From positions 682,001 to 746,000 of the forward strand of contig JAZAYU010000181.1 in the NCBI GenBank assembly GCA_038501625.1: a stretch of 64,000 bases of DNA, in the 5' to 3' direction. Both the position numbers and the translations under genes were made by a program. Numbering within the stretch: position 1 is the stretch's first letter; each line of letters opens with the position of its first letter. This stretch comes from Corbicula japonica. Lineage: Eukaryota > Mollusca > Bivalvia > Venerida > Cyrenidae. Positions 22,347 to 33,693 of the stretch are shown here, piece after piece. The notes beneath the pieces are model-generated. The model was not told where the DNA came from. It ran no database searches and saw nothing but the letters and a program-made list of their open reading frames with translations.

Positions 22347-23480
22347 ATGGACGGATTCCAGTTCATCACTTGCAACTCTACATCAAATTGTACCTCAAGT
22401 TTAGGCAGCATTGACTCTTCAAATAGAACTGTAGAACGTTCGTTGTGGATATATGCTGCTATTGCAACAAGGAACGTGTGCATCCCATTGTTTGCAAGTA
22501 TAGGATTTGTTGGAAATACAACGTGCATTTTAGTTTTCTCTGCGAAAAACATGAAGAAATCTGCGTGCTCAGTGTTTCTGGAATCATTGGCGTTGGTGGA
22601 TAATGTTTTTCTACTTTCTCTTTTAATTTCTTGGATAGACGGGGAACTTTACCCATTACTTGGCAGTGCTATACAGTGTCAAATTGTTGTTTTCTCTTCA
22701 TATGTTACCAGTTTCTTGAGTGTTTGGTTAATTGTAGGATTTACTTTTGAACGCTTCATTGCCGTTCGATTTCCGTTGAAAAGCATTCATTTGTGCAGTG
22801 TTTTCAAAGCAAGAGTAGCAGTGGTGACTTTAACGCTCATTGCAATCGCCTTATACCAATTCAGCTTTTGGACAACAAATTTCAATTTGGGATGTTCATA
22901 TGAAATGAAATTCCTGAAGCTCTTAAGTGTAGTTACGTGGATCGACACATTTCTGACATTCGTAATTCCTTTCTTCTTAATCGTTGTTCTGAACTCGGTG
23001 ATAGTCTATGCAGTTATTAATAGCCCATTGAGGCATGCGCAGGAACGACGCCATGTTTATGACTCATCTCAAGTTACGATGAGCTCTATTGAGACATTAA
23101 CTTCAAAACGTGAAAGGATAAGTGGACATTGTATGCACAGAACCAAGCCACAGGTACGGGTGACTAGATTGCTATTATTTGTGTCATATACATTCTTTTT
23201 TCTGAACCTTCCCGCACATTCAGTGAGGCTGTACACCCTGTTTTCGTCAGCTACATCAACAGTTTCCCCAGTCGTCAGCGGAAAAACATACTTCTTTCAA
23301 GAACTAACTTTAAACCTTTATTATGTGACATTTTGTACTAACTTTTTCCTTTATACGTTTGTCGGAGGAAATTTCAGGAAGACTTTATACGCTATACTAC
23401 AATGCAAGACGGTTGTCAAAAAATCGTCTGAAACATTCTCCAAACCCATTCAAAGGACTTTCTATAGACTGTCGTTATAA
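22347..23480 (+). CDS. Class A (rhodopsin-like) GPCR, peptide-receptor-like, intronless
   Basis: The predicted 377-residue receptor would sit in the plasma membrane and signal through G proteins; the ligand is unknown. Seven hydrophobic helices can be placed. TM1 is about 43-65 with GN at 56-57, TM2 about 73-96 with LALVD at 81-85, TM3 about 111-134 ending in E135-R136-F137 in place of DRY, TM4 about 156-175, TM5 about 199-223 with P208, TM6 about 271-293 with FFLNLPAH at 284-291, and TM7 about 318-340 with NFFLY (332-336) in place of NPxxY. NFRKTL at 342-347 follows as helix 8. C111 and C183 fit the conserved TM3-ECL2 disulfide. N-glycosylation sequons lie at N10, N14 and N26. The LNLP and NFFLY motifs resemble FMRFamide-receptor-like molluscan and other protostome receptors. 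The start has A at -3 and G at +4, and an in-frame TAG at 22329 lies seven codon steps upstream. The frame is intact in a single exon. Confidence 0.93.
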   Translation: MDGFQFITCNSTSNCTSSLGSIDSSNRTVERSLWIYAAIATRNVCIPLFASIGFVGNTTCILVFSAKNMKKSACSVFLESLALVDNVFLLSLLISWIDGELYPLLGSAIQCQIVVFSSYVTSFLSVWLIVGFTFERFIAVRFPLKSIHLCSVFKARVAVVTLTLIAIALYQFSFWTTNFNLGCSYEMKFLKLLSVVTWIDTFLTFVIPFFLIVVLNSVIVYAVINSPLRHAQERRHVYDSSQVTMSSIETLTSKRERISGHCMHRTKPQVRVTRLLLFVSYTFFFLNLPAHSVRLYTLFSSATSTVSPVVSGKTYFFQELTLNLYYVTFCTNFFLYTFVGGNFRKTLYAILQCKTVVKKSSETFSKPIQRTFYRLSL

Positions 23481-24277
23481 TGTTTCATTATAGATATGAA
23501 AAGAAGTGCACTAAATAGCATACACACCAAGATGGGACTGACGATCATGATCTTGAAAGATGGCTTAAATGTTAGCTTTTGTGACAAAACTTTGAAAACC
23601 AACTTTGAATGGGCTTTCGTTTGACGGAGAAAATGTTTGAGAAGATGTACATGTACTTGGGTTACATCAAGCAAACACAACGAACCGCCAACATCCAGAA
23701 TGCCACCAGATATTTGCCTGTGCATGATTTGAAACTTGTTATGTTAGCATTATGTTGTTGTTTGGATGGTAAACATCTGTGTGTGTAGAAGTCGTTAACA
23801 ACGAATATTTCAAATGTTATGATACAACAAAAGAATTAGATAGTTCTTACATGTATTTAATTTTGAAATGTGTCATTAGATAAAGTAGTTTGTATACTTT
23901 ATTCAGAAAGTTAGGTAAAAGCGATGTTTTGGCTCCATTTAGGAGCTTTTAACATCTAATCTAAGATATCATTAACTTTGTTTCGAACAGAGAATTTAAG
24001 CTGGTTACTTGCTACCTTTTATCTTCTACGTTAGAATAACATTTAAAATTGTTTATTTCATTTATTTATTGAATTCTAGTTGTTGTCTGTGACTTTTTAT
24101 TATGTTTTACTTGAAGTTTTATGTGCATGCTCATGTTAAATACATGTATTATGTAACACATTATTTAATTTTTTTAGAAGTAGTGCCAAATTGTTAAATT
24201 TCTTCTACTCAAATGTTACACTTTATTATCATGTAAGTTAATAATCCGGTAACCAGGTTTAAAGATAATACAACCGA
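23481..24277. other. Downstream flank of the GPCR gene
   Basis: Presumed 3' UTR followed by intergenic DNA. No canonical AATAAA was noted close to the stop codon. An 87-codon minus-strand frame overlapping the GPCR end (23462-23725) is not considered a gene. Confidence 0.4.
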
Positions 24278-24490
24278 TACTGGAGACCAGTTTCTAAAAT
24301 CTTGAGTGTGATTGGTCAGTTTGAACAAATGGTTCATTTTTAACCAATCGATTGCCGATGTAGTAAACAGGTTTCCAGTAGAGATAAAACCTTAGACTGG
24401 AGTCCAATTTCAAAAATCGTGCGTGTGATTGGTCAGTTTGAACCAAGAGTTCATTTTCAACCAATCAGCTGCCGATGTAGTAAACAGGTA
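24278..24490. mobile_element. Two tandem diverged foldback units (family G)
   Basis: Two copies about 117 bp apart share TACTGGAGACCAG/GACTGGAGTCCA, GTGATTGGTCAGTTTGAAC, TCATTTTTAACCAATC and GCCGATGTAGTAAACAGG. Each contains the short inverted pair GATTGGT...ACCAATC. The overall plan resembles the family G elements at 18833 and 55610, but the internal sequence has diverged. Confidence 0.7.
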
Positions 24491-25374
24491 CATGTATCTG
24501 TTTTATTATTTTTGAACTAAATTACAGATTCTGAGATAGTGTTACTTCGGTCTGTCATGAAAAGCGGTATAATGATAATTTACAAAGGTTATACGCATAC
24601 AGCATGTCAAAGTTGAAAAGTAGGCCAAATGGTCATTGCAACTGTTGTTGTGCTAGTTGTATTACCTCTTGTGAATTGTTTAATTGTTTTATTGATAAGA
24701 CACGAAAACAATTTTATCAGAATCTTTAAATGGGATACCAGTTTTTCACTAAAACTTTTGTTTCATTTTTTTTATTTCTGATTTTTGTTGTTGTTCCTTT
24801 TGTTGTTTTTTGTCTGTCAGTGGTGGCTGTGATGTTAATGTTAAGATTGTTTGCCCTTAAACTCCTAGAAAGGAGCTTCATTATGAATGTAAACAATGTT
24901 TTGAAATTATTCTGTAAGGCATCTTAATGCTATTTTTTTATCAAAGACTAGAATCAGAAAACATAATTTTTTACATAATCTGATTTTTTAATTTTTGGTT
25001 GTTCTATAAAATTCAGATTTCAAATGATAGTATTAATTACTTTTTTTCTACGAACATGTTAAACAATCAAAGTATCAAAAATAAATAAGATTTTATTATT
25101 TCACATATAAAATTTATATTTGGGACGTTAAGATATAATTTTCAAGTTTATTTATTTCATGTCGTGCGTGTATAGCATTCAAATATTTGGTTTTATGTGC
25201 ATAACCTATATAGATGTATGGATGTTTTTATACCATTAAATGACATTAACGTATTTATTTACGTACTAGGGTTGTAATAATGTACATAAAAAGGCCTCTA
25301 ACATTGCTAAAAATACGGGTTTGAATTGATTTATTTCTCAACGAAGAAATGACGTTTGAAAGATGAACATTTCA
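24491..25374. other. Intergenic, no gene seen
   Basis: AT-rich. A 65-codon hydrophobic frame (24730-24927) reflects T-rich composition and is not supported as a gene. Confidence 0.5.
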
Positions 25375-25735
25375 CAGGTGCACCCAATTTCATAAACTTG
25401 TCCAAAGTTTTAATGGTCAGAATTGGTCGTAGTTTTTATTACGAATATTTTAACTAAATCATTTATTTGTGATCATTTACCAACAACAGTCTTCAAATTC
25501 AAATTAAATTTTATTCGTGTAACTCTTTGGAACAGTTGGACAAGAGTCATGACCTTAAATATCGTTATAAATACATGTCATATAATTTAAGGTCAAAGCA
25601 ACTTGAAAATTGCTCTAAGTTCAAAACAGTTCTTTTCACAACCTCTCTTGGGTATAAGGAAGAAACGAAACTTACTTGCAAACATAGGAAAATATACCGT
25701 TGATAACCAATAAGACCTTTAAATTGGTGAATTAT
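25375..25735. mobile_element. Diverged relative of the 9676-10165 element
   Basis: Shares ordered blocks with 9676-10165: CAACAACAGTCTTCA, TTTGGAACAGTTGGACAAGA (cf. TTTGAACAGTTTGGCGAGAG), AAAATTGCTCTAA, and GGAAGAAACGAAACTTACTT with CAAACATA downstream. The ends are eroded (CACCCAATTT at left, AATTGGTGAATTAT at right). Non-coding. Confidence 0.6.
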
Positions 25736-26279
25736 GAACATAACTGACATCGAATCGTTGCTAAATAAATCAAACTTTCGAATAGAATATCTAGGAATAA
25801 GGTAGGTAGATAGGTAGGTTAATCTAGAAATAGTGTTGAATCATTAATTGTTGTGCTAGTCTATAGATTTGTTGACGTTTGTCGTTAATAAAGTTTAAAA
25901 ACTTTTAAAGCTGCACATTCACTGATGAAAACCAATAATAAAAAAATAAAACAACAGCAAAGAACCGAAAGAAACAAACGGGAACCTGTCCTATAACTTA
26001 CTGGGCGAAACAGCTTGAAGTATGTATGATTTTTTTTTCTTTTTGTAATCATCATCTCAATATTCTTGTTGTCAAAGGTAAACCGTGTTTGTAAGTACAT
26101 TTTTGTAAACGGAATTCTGTCTTACGCTTTATCAAAACAAAATGGCGGGATCGTTCTCGTCAATTACGAAGGAAGTAAATGAATTAAGCTATTGTTTAAG
26201 ATGGAACTGGATTGAGATTTTGTAGGATTCAAAGACGCGACGTGCGAAAGTATGTCTTCGGTGATTTTTTTTACTTTTT
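25736..26279. other. Intergenic; possible short leader exon
   Basis: ATGGCGGGATCG at about 26141 opens a 27-codon frame with an AAA context before the start. A CpG-containing start is unusual here, but there is no good downstream donor, so it is not called. A short GGTAGGTAGATAGGTAGGTT repeat lies near 25801. Confidence 0.35.
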
Positions 26280-27877
26280 AGCTCATCTGTTACATAGTGA
26301 CAGAGTGAGCTTTTGTGATCGCCTTTCGTCCGTCGTCCGTTCACAAATGTTGTCCGCACTCTAGCGGTCTTAATTTTTATCCGATTTTCTTCGAACTAAG
26401 TCAGAATGTTAATCTCAATGATATCTAGGTCAAGTTTGAAACTGGGTCATGTGACCTTGCAAACTCACTAGGTCAAATTATATAGAAAAGCTTGTCCGCA
26501 CTCTAGCGGTCTTAATCTTGATGCCATCTTCTTCAAACTTGGTCAGAATGTTTATCTCAATGATATCTATGTCAAGTTCGTCACTGGGTCATGTGACCCT
26601 AAAACTAGGTCACTAGGTCAAATTATAGAAAAAGCTTGTCCGCATTCTAGCAGTCTTAATATTCGTCCGATCATCTTCAAGTATGGTCAGAATAATTTTC
26701 TTAATGATATCTACTACAAGTTTGAAACTGAGATATGAGACCCTGAAAACTAGATCTTTAGGTCAAATCATAGAAAAAGCTTGTCCGCACTCTAGCGGTC
26801 TTAATTTCCGAGCAATTTTCTTCAAGCTTGGTCAGAATGTTTATCTTAATGATATCTATGTCAAGTTCGTAACTGGGTCATTTAACCCTTAAAATTAGGT
26901 CACTAGATCGAATTTTAGAAAAAGCTTGTTTGCACTCTAGCGGTCTTAATTTTGGTCTGATCTTCAAAATGTTTATCTTTAGGTCAAATTTGAAACTGGG
27001 TCACAAGAATAAATTTAAGAAAAGCTTGTCTGCACTCTAGCAGTCTTAATTTTGGTCCGATTTTCTTCAATCTTGGTCCGAATGTTTATCACAATAATAT
27101 CTATGTCAAGTTAGTAACTGGGTCATGTGACCCTTAAAACTAGGTCAAATTATAGAAAAAGCTTGACCGCACTCTAGCGGTCTTATTTTGGTCCGATCTT
27201 GATCGAAATTGGTCAAAATATTTATCTCCATGATATCTAAAATCGAATTCGTAACGGGGTCATGTTACACTTTAAACTAGGTCACAAGGTCAAATTTTAG
27301 AAAAAGCTTGTCCGCACTCTAGCGGTCTGAATTCGTCCGATCTTCTTCAAGCATGGTCAGAATGTTTATCTACGCGATATCTAGGTCAAGTTTGAAACTG
27401 GGTCAAGTGTTCTTGAAAACTAGGTCACTAGGTCAAGTTATACTAAAAGCTTGTCTCACTCTAGTGATCTTTATTTTGGTCTGATCTTCACTTTCATTAC
27501 CATTAGATCTTGGTTCCTTTCATGAATTGCCATATTGTATTATGGGTTCCAGAGTTATGGCCCCTAAAACTGCCAAAATTAACTAGTTGGACCTTGTCTG
27601 CATAATATCAGCTTCATTTTTTATTTGAATTTTATCAGATATGTACAATACTCGAGCTACTATAAGATCTCGGTTCCTTTCTTGAACCGGCAAGATTCCA
27701 TAATGGGTTCCAGAGTTATAGCCCTTGAAAGAGCCAAAGTATGCTGTTTTGTCATTGTCTCTACAATAGCAGCTTTATTTTTTGACTTGATTTTTACCAA
27801 ACTTGCACACAACTCTTGCAGCTATTGAACAGTTGTTGACAGATGAGCGACCCAAGGTCCATGGACCATCTTGTTTT
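26280..27877 (+). mobile_element. Pearl/HINE-like element with 144-bp tandem core
   Basis: The left end begins after a T-run with the hairpin AGCTCATCTGT...ACAGAGTGAGCT. The core is about nine tandem units of 144 bp, each with GTCCGCACTCTAGCGGTCTT or a variant, GGTCAGAATGTTTATCTCAA and ACTGGGTCATGTGACCCT. It is followed by two roughly 160-bp units (GGTTCCTTTC...GGGTTCCAGAGTTATGGCCC). The right end has the inverse ACAGATGAGCG (27839), the palindrome GGTCCATGGACC (27856-27867) and CTTGTTTT. Short inverted ends, a tandem core and a 3' stem-loop match the published plan of Helentron-related non-autonomous elements (Pearl, DINE-1). No helicase frame is present. Confidence 0.8.
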
Positions 27878-28678
27878 GGTTTTCGCTGTCTACGTATCAT
27901 TATAATATACGGTTTGTTACAAATTTAGCTTAAATATAGTATTAATTTTAAATTCAACAAGTATAATGTATATATATTTCTCAAGTTCTTTTACTGAGAC
28001 CAATCGGTCACGAATACCTACAATTTCCAATGTCTTTTGTAAAGGACATGTATCTCTTTAAAACATTTTGCACCACATACTCGAACTTACTATGTGTATT
28101 TGGTAGATGAAAACTTGCTTTGTATTTATCCAGTAAATGTTATATTTTGGCAAAAACAAAATCATTAAAAGTAAGACTTTTCATGTTTCAGGATATTTTT
28201 TTCTAAGCTTTTACTATTTGAAACACATCTGTGAGTGTGCAGTTTTAGTTATAAAAAACACAAAAAACAAACAAATAAATACATCACGTCACGATAAACA
28301 GACAGTTTCGTGACAGACATTTATATTTGTAAAAAGACCAGTCTGCTGAAGGTTTTTGTTATTTTATCCTTAATGAGGTTTAAAAAACTAAACAATATCA
28401 CAAATCCATTATATTTCTTTCAATAGAACATCACACGACTGACTACTTTTCCATAATCAGTGGTAACTAATAATATTGAATTGTTTGCGCATCTTTGAAA
28501 CAAAGGAATGTGTTTTTTCAAAGGTTCTTGCTTCTTTACTTTTTTCAAAATATATTTATATCTATTATAGGTCGACCAAGCTTAATTGGCGATGTTTACC
28601 ATTATTAATAGAATGTAAACACGGATTACGGCACATTTACGCGTTAAAAATACTATTTTGCCTTTTTGAAATATAACT
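27878..28678. other. Intergenic, no gene seen
   Basis: AT-rich; no element or exon recognised. Confidence 0.5.
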
Positions 28679-28753
28679 CATCGATAGCTCAGTGGTGTAC
28701 GCGTCCGGCTGTTGTAGGCCTAACTTTTCTTCCACACGGGTTCAATTCACACT
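28679..28753 (+). repeat. tRNA-like sequence (SINE head or tRNA relic)
   Basis: TAGCTCAGTGG at 28685 matches the A-box consensus exactly, and GGGTTCAATTCAC at 28738 is B-box-like, at tRNA spacing. Stems do not close convincingly. Confidence 0.6.
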
Positions 28754-28903
28754 GACACACGGCTTTTAAGGAAATATTTTAGATATTTTTTTTTAAGTTT
28801 TATTGCAGTCATTTTAAAGTATTGTATGTATTTTGCTTCAGGTTTATTTTATTGCGGAAATAGTTTTTGTAAAAAAAGAAATATAAAAAATGTAAACAAA
28901 AAC

Positions 28904-28989
28904 ATGTTTCGAACCTATAACAGCGTTGCGACCATTGCAGAACAAAGTATTTTAAATGACTGCGCCTTAGACCACTCGGCTAATGGGAC
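28904..28989 (-). repeat. tRNA-Leu-like pseudogene or SINE head
   Basis: On the minus strand GTCCCATTAGCCGAGTGGTC opens a class II tRNA-like sequence, with A-box TAGCCGAGTGG and ending in the B-box-like AGGTTCGAAACA. A TTTAAAA anticodon-loop-like segment would give UAA (Leu). The anticodon stem and acceptor stem are mismatched, so function is unlikely. Confidence 0.6.
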
Positions 28990-31974
28990 AAGTTTTAATA
29001 GCAATTTGCCGTGTATTAAAATATTAATTAAATGTTTACAAGTAACGTCAATGTACATACGCCAATGTAAACATTGCCAAATTACCGTTGTCTAATAATA
29101 CTTACCGAACTGTTTAATGTTTATTGTTGCTTTATATTAAAACATTAGTTGCTGCCTTGTTCATTAGTCGCGTAAACGTTTTGTTTTTCAATACTTACCT
29201 TTCGATCAATAAGGTTTAATATTTTTTTCAAAATGATTGTTTTAATTCATATTTAACTGTGCATCCCTTTAACCTAGCTGTTTTAAAAGTATTCTAAGGT
29301 TTCCTTTTGCATAGCATGTGATTAGCTTTGATGTTGACTTCTTTAAAATTACTCATCACACTTCTTTTAAAACGATTTTAATTTCTTTTATGTTGCAGTA
29401 GGAATTTCCCAATAAAATAGAATTTTGGCATTATTCAGCGTGTCATATGTAAAGATCTCTTAACAGTTTAATATATATAAATTAACGTATATGAATATAC
29501 ATTTTGTTGAACATTTACATATGTTATGTACATAATTTAAACAAATAAAAATTACAAACTATTCCGGATGTTAGGCAATATATTTTATCATGTTATTGGT
29601 GAAAAAACGTTGGCCTACAGTCACCCACTTCAATCGTCAAATGGCTTTCTGTTGGCAAGACCGAGTGTTTTATTTAAATTAAAACATAAAGGGTACGTCA
29701 CGGGAAAAGGTGTCTGTTATACGTGTATGTTTTGAATTTTAGTTGTTACTACATTTGTACATTTGGAAAGGATCAGTCATTTTGATAAATTGGTTATTTT
29801 CTTTCATATTTTTCTTTTTATCCATAAAATCAATTTCGTCAGCTTAACCTTTCATCGTCTTTTTTCAATGGTACAAGAAGGCTACACAAAGATACATTAT
29901 CCCTTTACATGCCAGATATGAACATGAACAGACTGAAGGCAGTTAAGTTGTTTTGGCGTACAAGACGATCGAGTCCCATCCAAATGTTGTTGTTACACAG
30001 TTTTGATTTCTTCTGGCAACAACAACAAAAAACGTGCAGTTAAATAAAAATGTCAAACTCCTCTTTACTTTCAAACATTTTATGCTGCTTTTGTTTTCAT
30101 TTTCACAGTTTCTCATTATCTTAAAAATCTTTTATTATAAACAAAAACTATATAGAGTTGCATAGCTATTTAACAGGTTAGAGTATTGTCAAAGAGAGAT
30201 CACTTCATGGCATTTTGGCAATTGCTTGCAGTGGTTGTTTCCCTTTACGGTTTCCCATTATACGACATTTTATGAAAATCAGCAATTTTTTTAACTGGAT
30301 GCAAACAAATACATATTCTAAACAAAAAAGCACATAATATCGCATAGATTTTTTTTATCAAGATCATTCATATAGTTTTCATTTTCCTGAACAGATATTT
30401 TTAGTCAGTCGAACCTGTTCTTGAGATTTGTTTTGGATTTTCAGTTTTCGTTGACTGGTAAAGAACGGATTTATTAAGACAATTAAGTGGTTTGGCATGT
30501 TTAATGACTAAGTCAAACAATTACACAGCTTTACATAAATAAATGAATTATCGATATTTTAAAATTAACGCATTATTTTTTATTTCTTTTTTTTCAGATA
30601 CATGTATAAAGAGGATAGGATCAGATTTTTTAAAGTATTACTATTTGTTGAAACATCTGCTTTTGCCTTTAAGAATTTTGCTTTGTGTTTTTTTACAGGA
30701 TAGCTAGTTTCTCATACTTGGTTTTTTATAATTTTGACTGCATAAAGGCCATTAAGTAACTGAACACTGTCGATTATTATCTTGTTAATATTGAATACAT
30801 GTTAAGTCTTAATTCAAGTTGAAAGTTGCTTTTAAAATGCCGCGCCATCAGAAAAGTTAGTATTCGCGAAGTTTCTGTAATCCTTTATATTTAACTGATT
30901 AGAATTAGGCAGACAGCATGGCTTATTACGCATTTTACTGAAATGATTATTTCTTATCAACACTAATAAAAGGAGATACCATTTTATATGTAAACGAACG
31001 ATATTTGTAATACAACAACGGTAACAACTGAAAATGCCAAATTTTATCATAGAATACACATATTCTCGTGGCGCGACTGAACATACTTCATCATTTACAC
31101 TGTCTCAGCAGAAACTATGAATCCTTTTGGAGTGTTAACATTTATCGGAATATCTTACTTACTATGAGTTTATTATTTCATCTTGACATTTTATTAAAAA
31201 TATTTTAGACACAAATTTTTTTTTTCTAAAATTAAATAAAAATTCTAATCAGATACATATGCTTCTTAAAGGCTTATTGTTTTCTTTTAACGCTGAGATG
31301 CTCTTAGAGATTATTAAAAGACATCCCAACTTGACCAAGGTTGCTAAATTCGTTACGGAATGAAATGTAATTGTTTAATTCAATAAAGAATTTCGTAAAC
31401 TAATGAGAGAAAAAAATCAGAACTCGGATATCTTTGGCTTTGCATCATGCTTACAGAACATAGGCATAAGACAAGTAACTGATGTCTGTAATTACAAATA
31501 AGAAGCTACGCACTGGTACATGTAGGCTGGTCTCCTTTCTCAAAGCTTAAAACCACTTTTTATAGCTCAGATTTAACAACGTTTCATGTCAACAAAAAAG
31601 CCACAAATTGAAGTTTGAATCTACCATGGAAATCAGTGATTGGGTGTCGCTTATTAGCAGTCACATAATGGTATGCAGTTAATGAAGTCTTATTTCAAAG
31701 TTTTCCAGGTTAATCCTGAAGGAGTGTACCATCGAGGTTTAGTATGTATGTTGATGAGACCATTTCTGCACGGCGTGACCTTATCGACTTTGAACACAAC
31801 GAGTCGTATGTTCAGGTGCAATGCAACTGGCGCTGTAATGAGTTTTTTTGTTTAATATTAGAAAGATTTAAAATCACGTTGCCTACATTTGATGTAATGT
31901 TTGTACAAAATTAAAAGCCAATAAAAAAAACAATTGAAAAATAAAAACAAAAATCAGTACAATGTTTTAAACGA
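28990..31974. other. Intergenic with one MITE remnant
   Basis: About 29695-29785 is the left part of the CGTCACGGG MITE family (GGGTACGTCACGGGAAAAGG then GTTTTGAATTTTAGTTGTTA). The remaining 2.9 kb is AT-rich with no supportable gene; frames of 60-89 codons show no protein-like features. Confidence 0.5.
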
Positions 31975-32115
31975 AAAGTGAAATAATCATATCAGGAATT
32001 GCCACAACCATAAAACACAAAGTGACTCTCAAATGCAATCACTGATAAATGGAAAGATGAAAGTGATAACTGAAAGTAAGGGGAAACTTTTTACGGCCGC
32101 CACACATCACAGACT
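31975..32115 (+). mobile_element. Family D start plus core A
   Basis: AATTGCCACAACCATAAAAC is the D family start, followed at about 32079-32112 by core A (GGGGAAACTTTTTACGGC then CGCCACACA). The juxtaposition of D and A text occurs only here. Confidence 0.6.
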
Positions 32116-33092
32116 AATCTACAGTACTTTGATTATAAAAAAGTGTAATAAGCATAACAGGATAATGATATTCGCTTAGTTTGATCGAGCATGCTCATAG
32201 GTAGTAATAGAAATTCATATAAGTGGCCATGCCGCCTAGTCCCAGATTGAGCTCTACTTAGTTATCATGCAGCGGTAAGATATATGGCATTTACTGGTTA
32301 AGGCAAAACAATAATGTAACACATCTTAAGTCATTCTTTTTTTGTTTTATTATTTTCGGAGAAAATGAAGAAATATTTCATTTGTAATTAAAAGTATTGC
32401 TCTCTTTGTTAAGCTTAATTTTAGCTAGGACGCCCTGTCATTATTCCGGATTTTTTTAAAACTATAACCTTTACCAGGCTTATTCCGTCTGTCACCGCTT
32501 GAAAGTTTCAGGTTTATTCCTTGAATTATTTTGTGCACAGCTTTCTTCATAGAAAATTGAGAATTGAGCTGAACCATTTGAGGTAAGTGCTCTATTATTA
32601 CGATAGTGTCACAATACATTTGTATGACCTATATTAATTTAATAAGCCAAGCAAAAAACTTTCATTAGTATAAACAGAATTTGCATTCGCATTTTAATAT
32701 CTTTGTGTAAAGGTATTCTGTCAAATGTCGCATAGAGTACATTTATAAATAACAGACAAAGAATACACTGTCCGTAAGCCATATGAACATTCTAACATAT
32801 AACACAGTCTTTTATTTGGTGGAATTCCATATTAATTTCCTAAAGTTCTTGTTCATATTTAACAGTTGTAAGTTGGATCTTCTTCTTGTTTAGGTAGGAT
32901 AAGTAGTTATTGTGCTTTTAAGTTTATCAATTATTGTAAATTAGTTACGTGTAAATATAGTTGGCTAACTTGACATTGAGCTTATGTTTCGAAATTATTT
33001 TAACCGTGATAATTTGTTGTTTCGATTGATATTGACTGTACCGTCATTTTGCGTTCTTTTTATAAAGTTCTACTTTTATAGACAAGATAAAG
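32116..33092. other. Intergenic, no gene seen
   Basis: About 32205-32255 contains a weak module-B-like segment (GTAGTAATAGAAATTCATA, GCCGCCTAGTCCCAG). No gene recognised. Confidence 0.45.
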
Positions 33093-33170
33093 GCTCCTAC
33101 CGGGATTCGAACCACTGCGGCGGCAGCGCCTTGCCTCATGAATTTGATCAGACTGCTAAGATTCTTATTT
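33093..33170 (-). repeat. tRNA-like sequence with a perfect B-box
   Basis: On the minus strand GGTTCGAATCC (33113-33103) matches the B-box consensus exactly and is followed by CGGTAGGAGCC. The upstream half TAGCAGTCTGATCAAA is a poor A-box. Likely a tRNA pseudogene or SINE head. Confidence 0.55.
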
Positions 33171-33693
33171 TACACGCCTTACTATTTATAGCAACATGTG
33201 TAATGTGTTTATAGCGATTAAAGCCATTAAAACATTGATCCTCACGCCCACGAAATTGAAACTCTCGGTGCCACAATATTTCCGTTTTGCTCTTAAAGTT
33301 TAAATTAAAAAAAATCTCGACAGTGAACCCCTTAGGAACCCTTTCAAATCACTGAACCTCGCAGCAGCGGTTAAAGAATGAAACACTAACAAATTAAAGC
33401 GATTGCCTTTAGCATCGTGACGATGTCGATGTCGATATCGATTGTCAATTATGATTGTCGATATCAAAGTGCTTGTTTCATGATAAAAACTTTAGCTAAT
33501 ACAATATTTGTAAATACACTTCTTGATGGAAGTCTATTAAGATATGTTTAATAGATGTGAATACACGGCTATACCAAACAGTCATGTATTATCCTCTTAA
33601 TAATTCGATATGTTTTAGCTTTTGATTGAGCAGAACAGATCCATCCGAATTCCAAGGAATACTAAACAAGATTGGTGAGTTAGCGGATCACAG
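33171..33693. other. Intergenic, no gene seen
   Basis: Contains a GATGTCGATGTCGATATCGA-type short repeat at about 33422-33472. No gene recognised. Confidence 0.45.

Noticed and set aside
22313..22656. Minus-strand frames over the GPCR 5' half
   Set aside because: Shadows of the GPCR coding sequence.
26141..26224. ATGGCGGGATCG... short frame as a first coding exon
   Set aside because: It has good start context but no convincing donor before the stop, and no partner exon was found.
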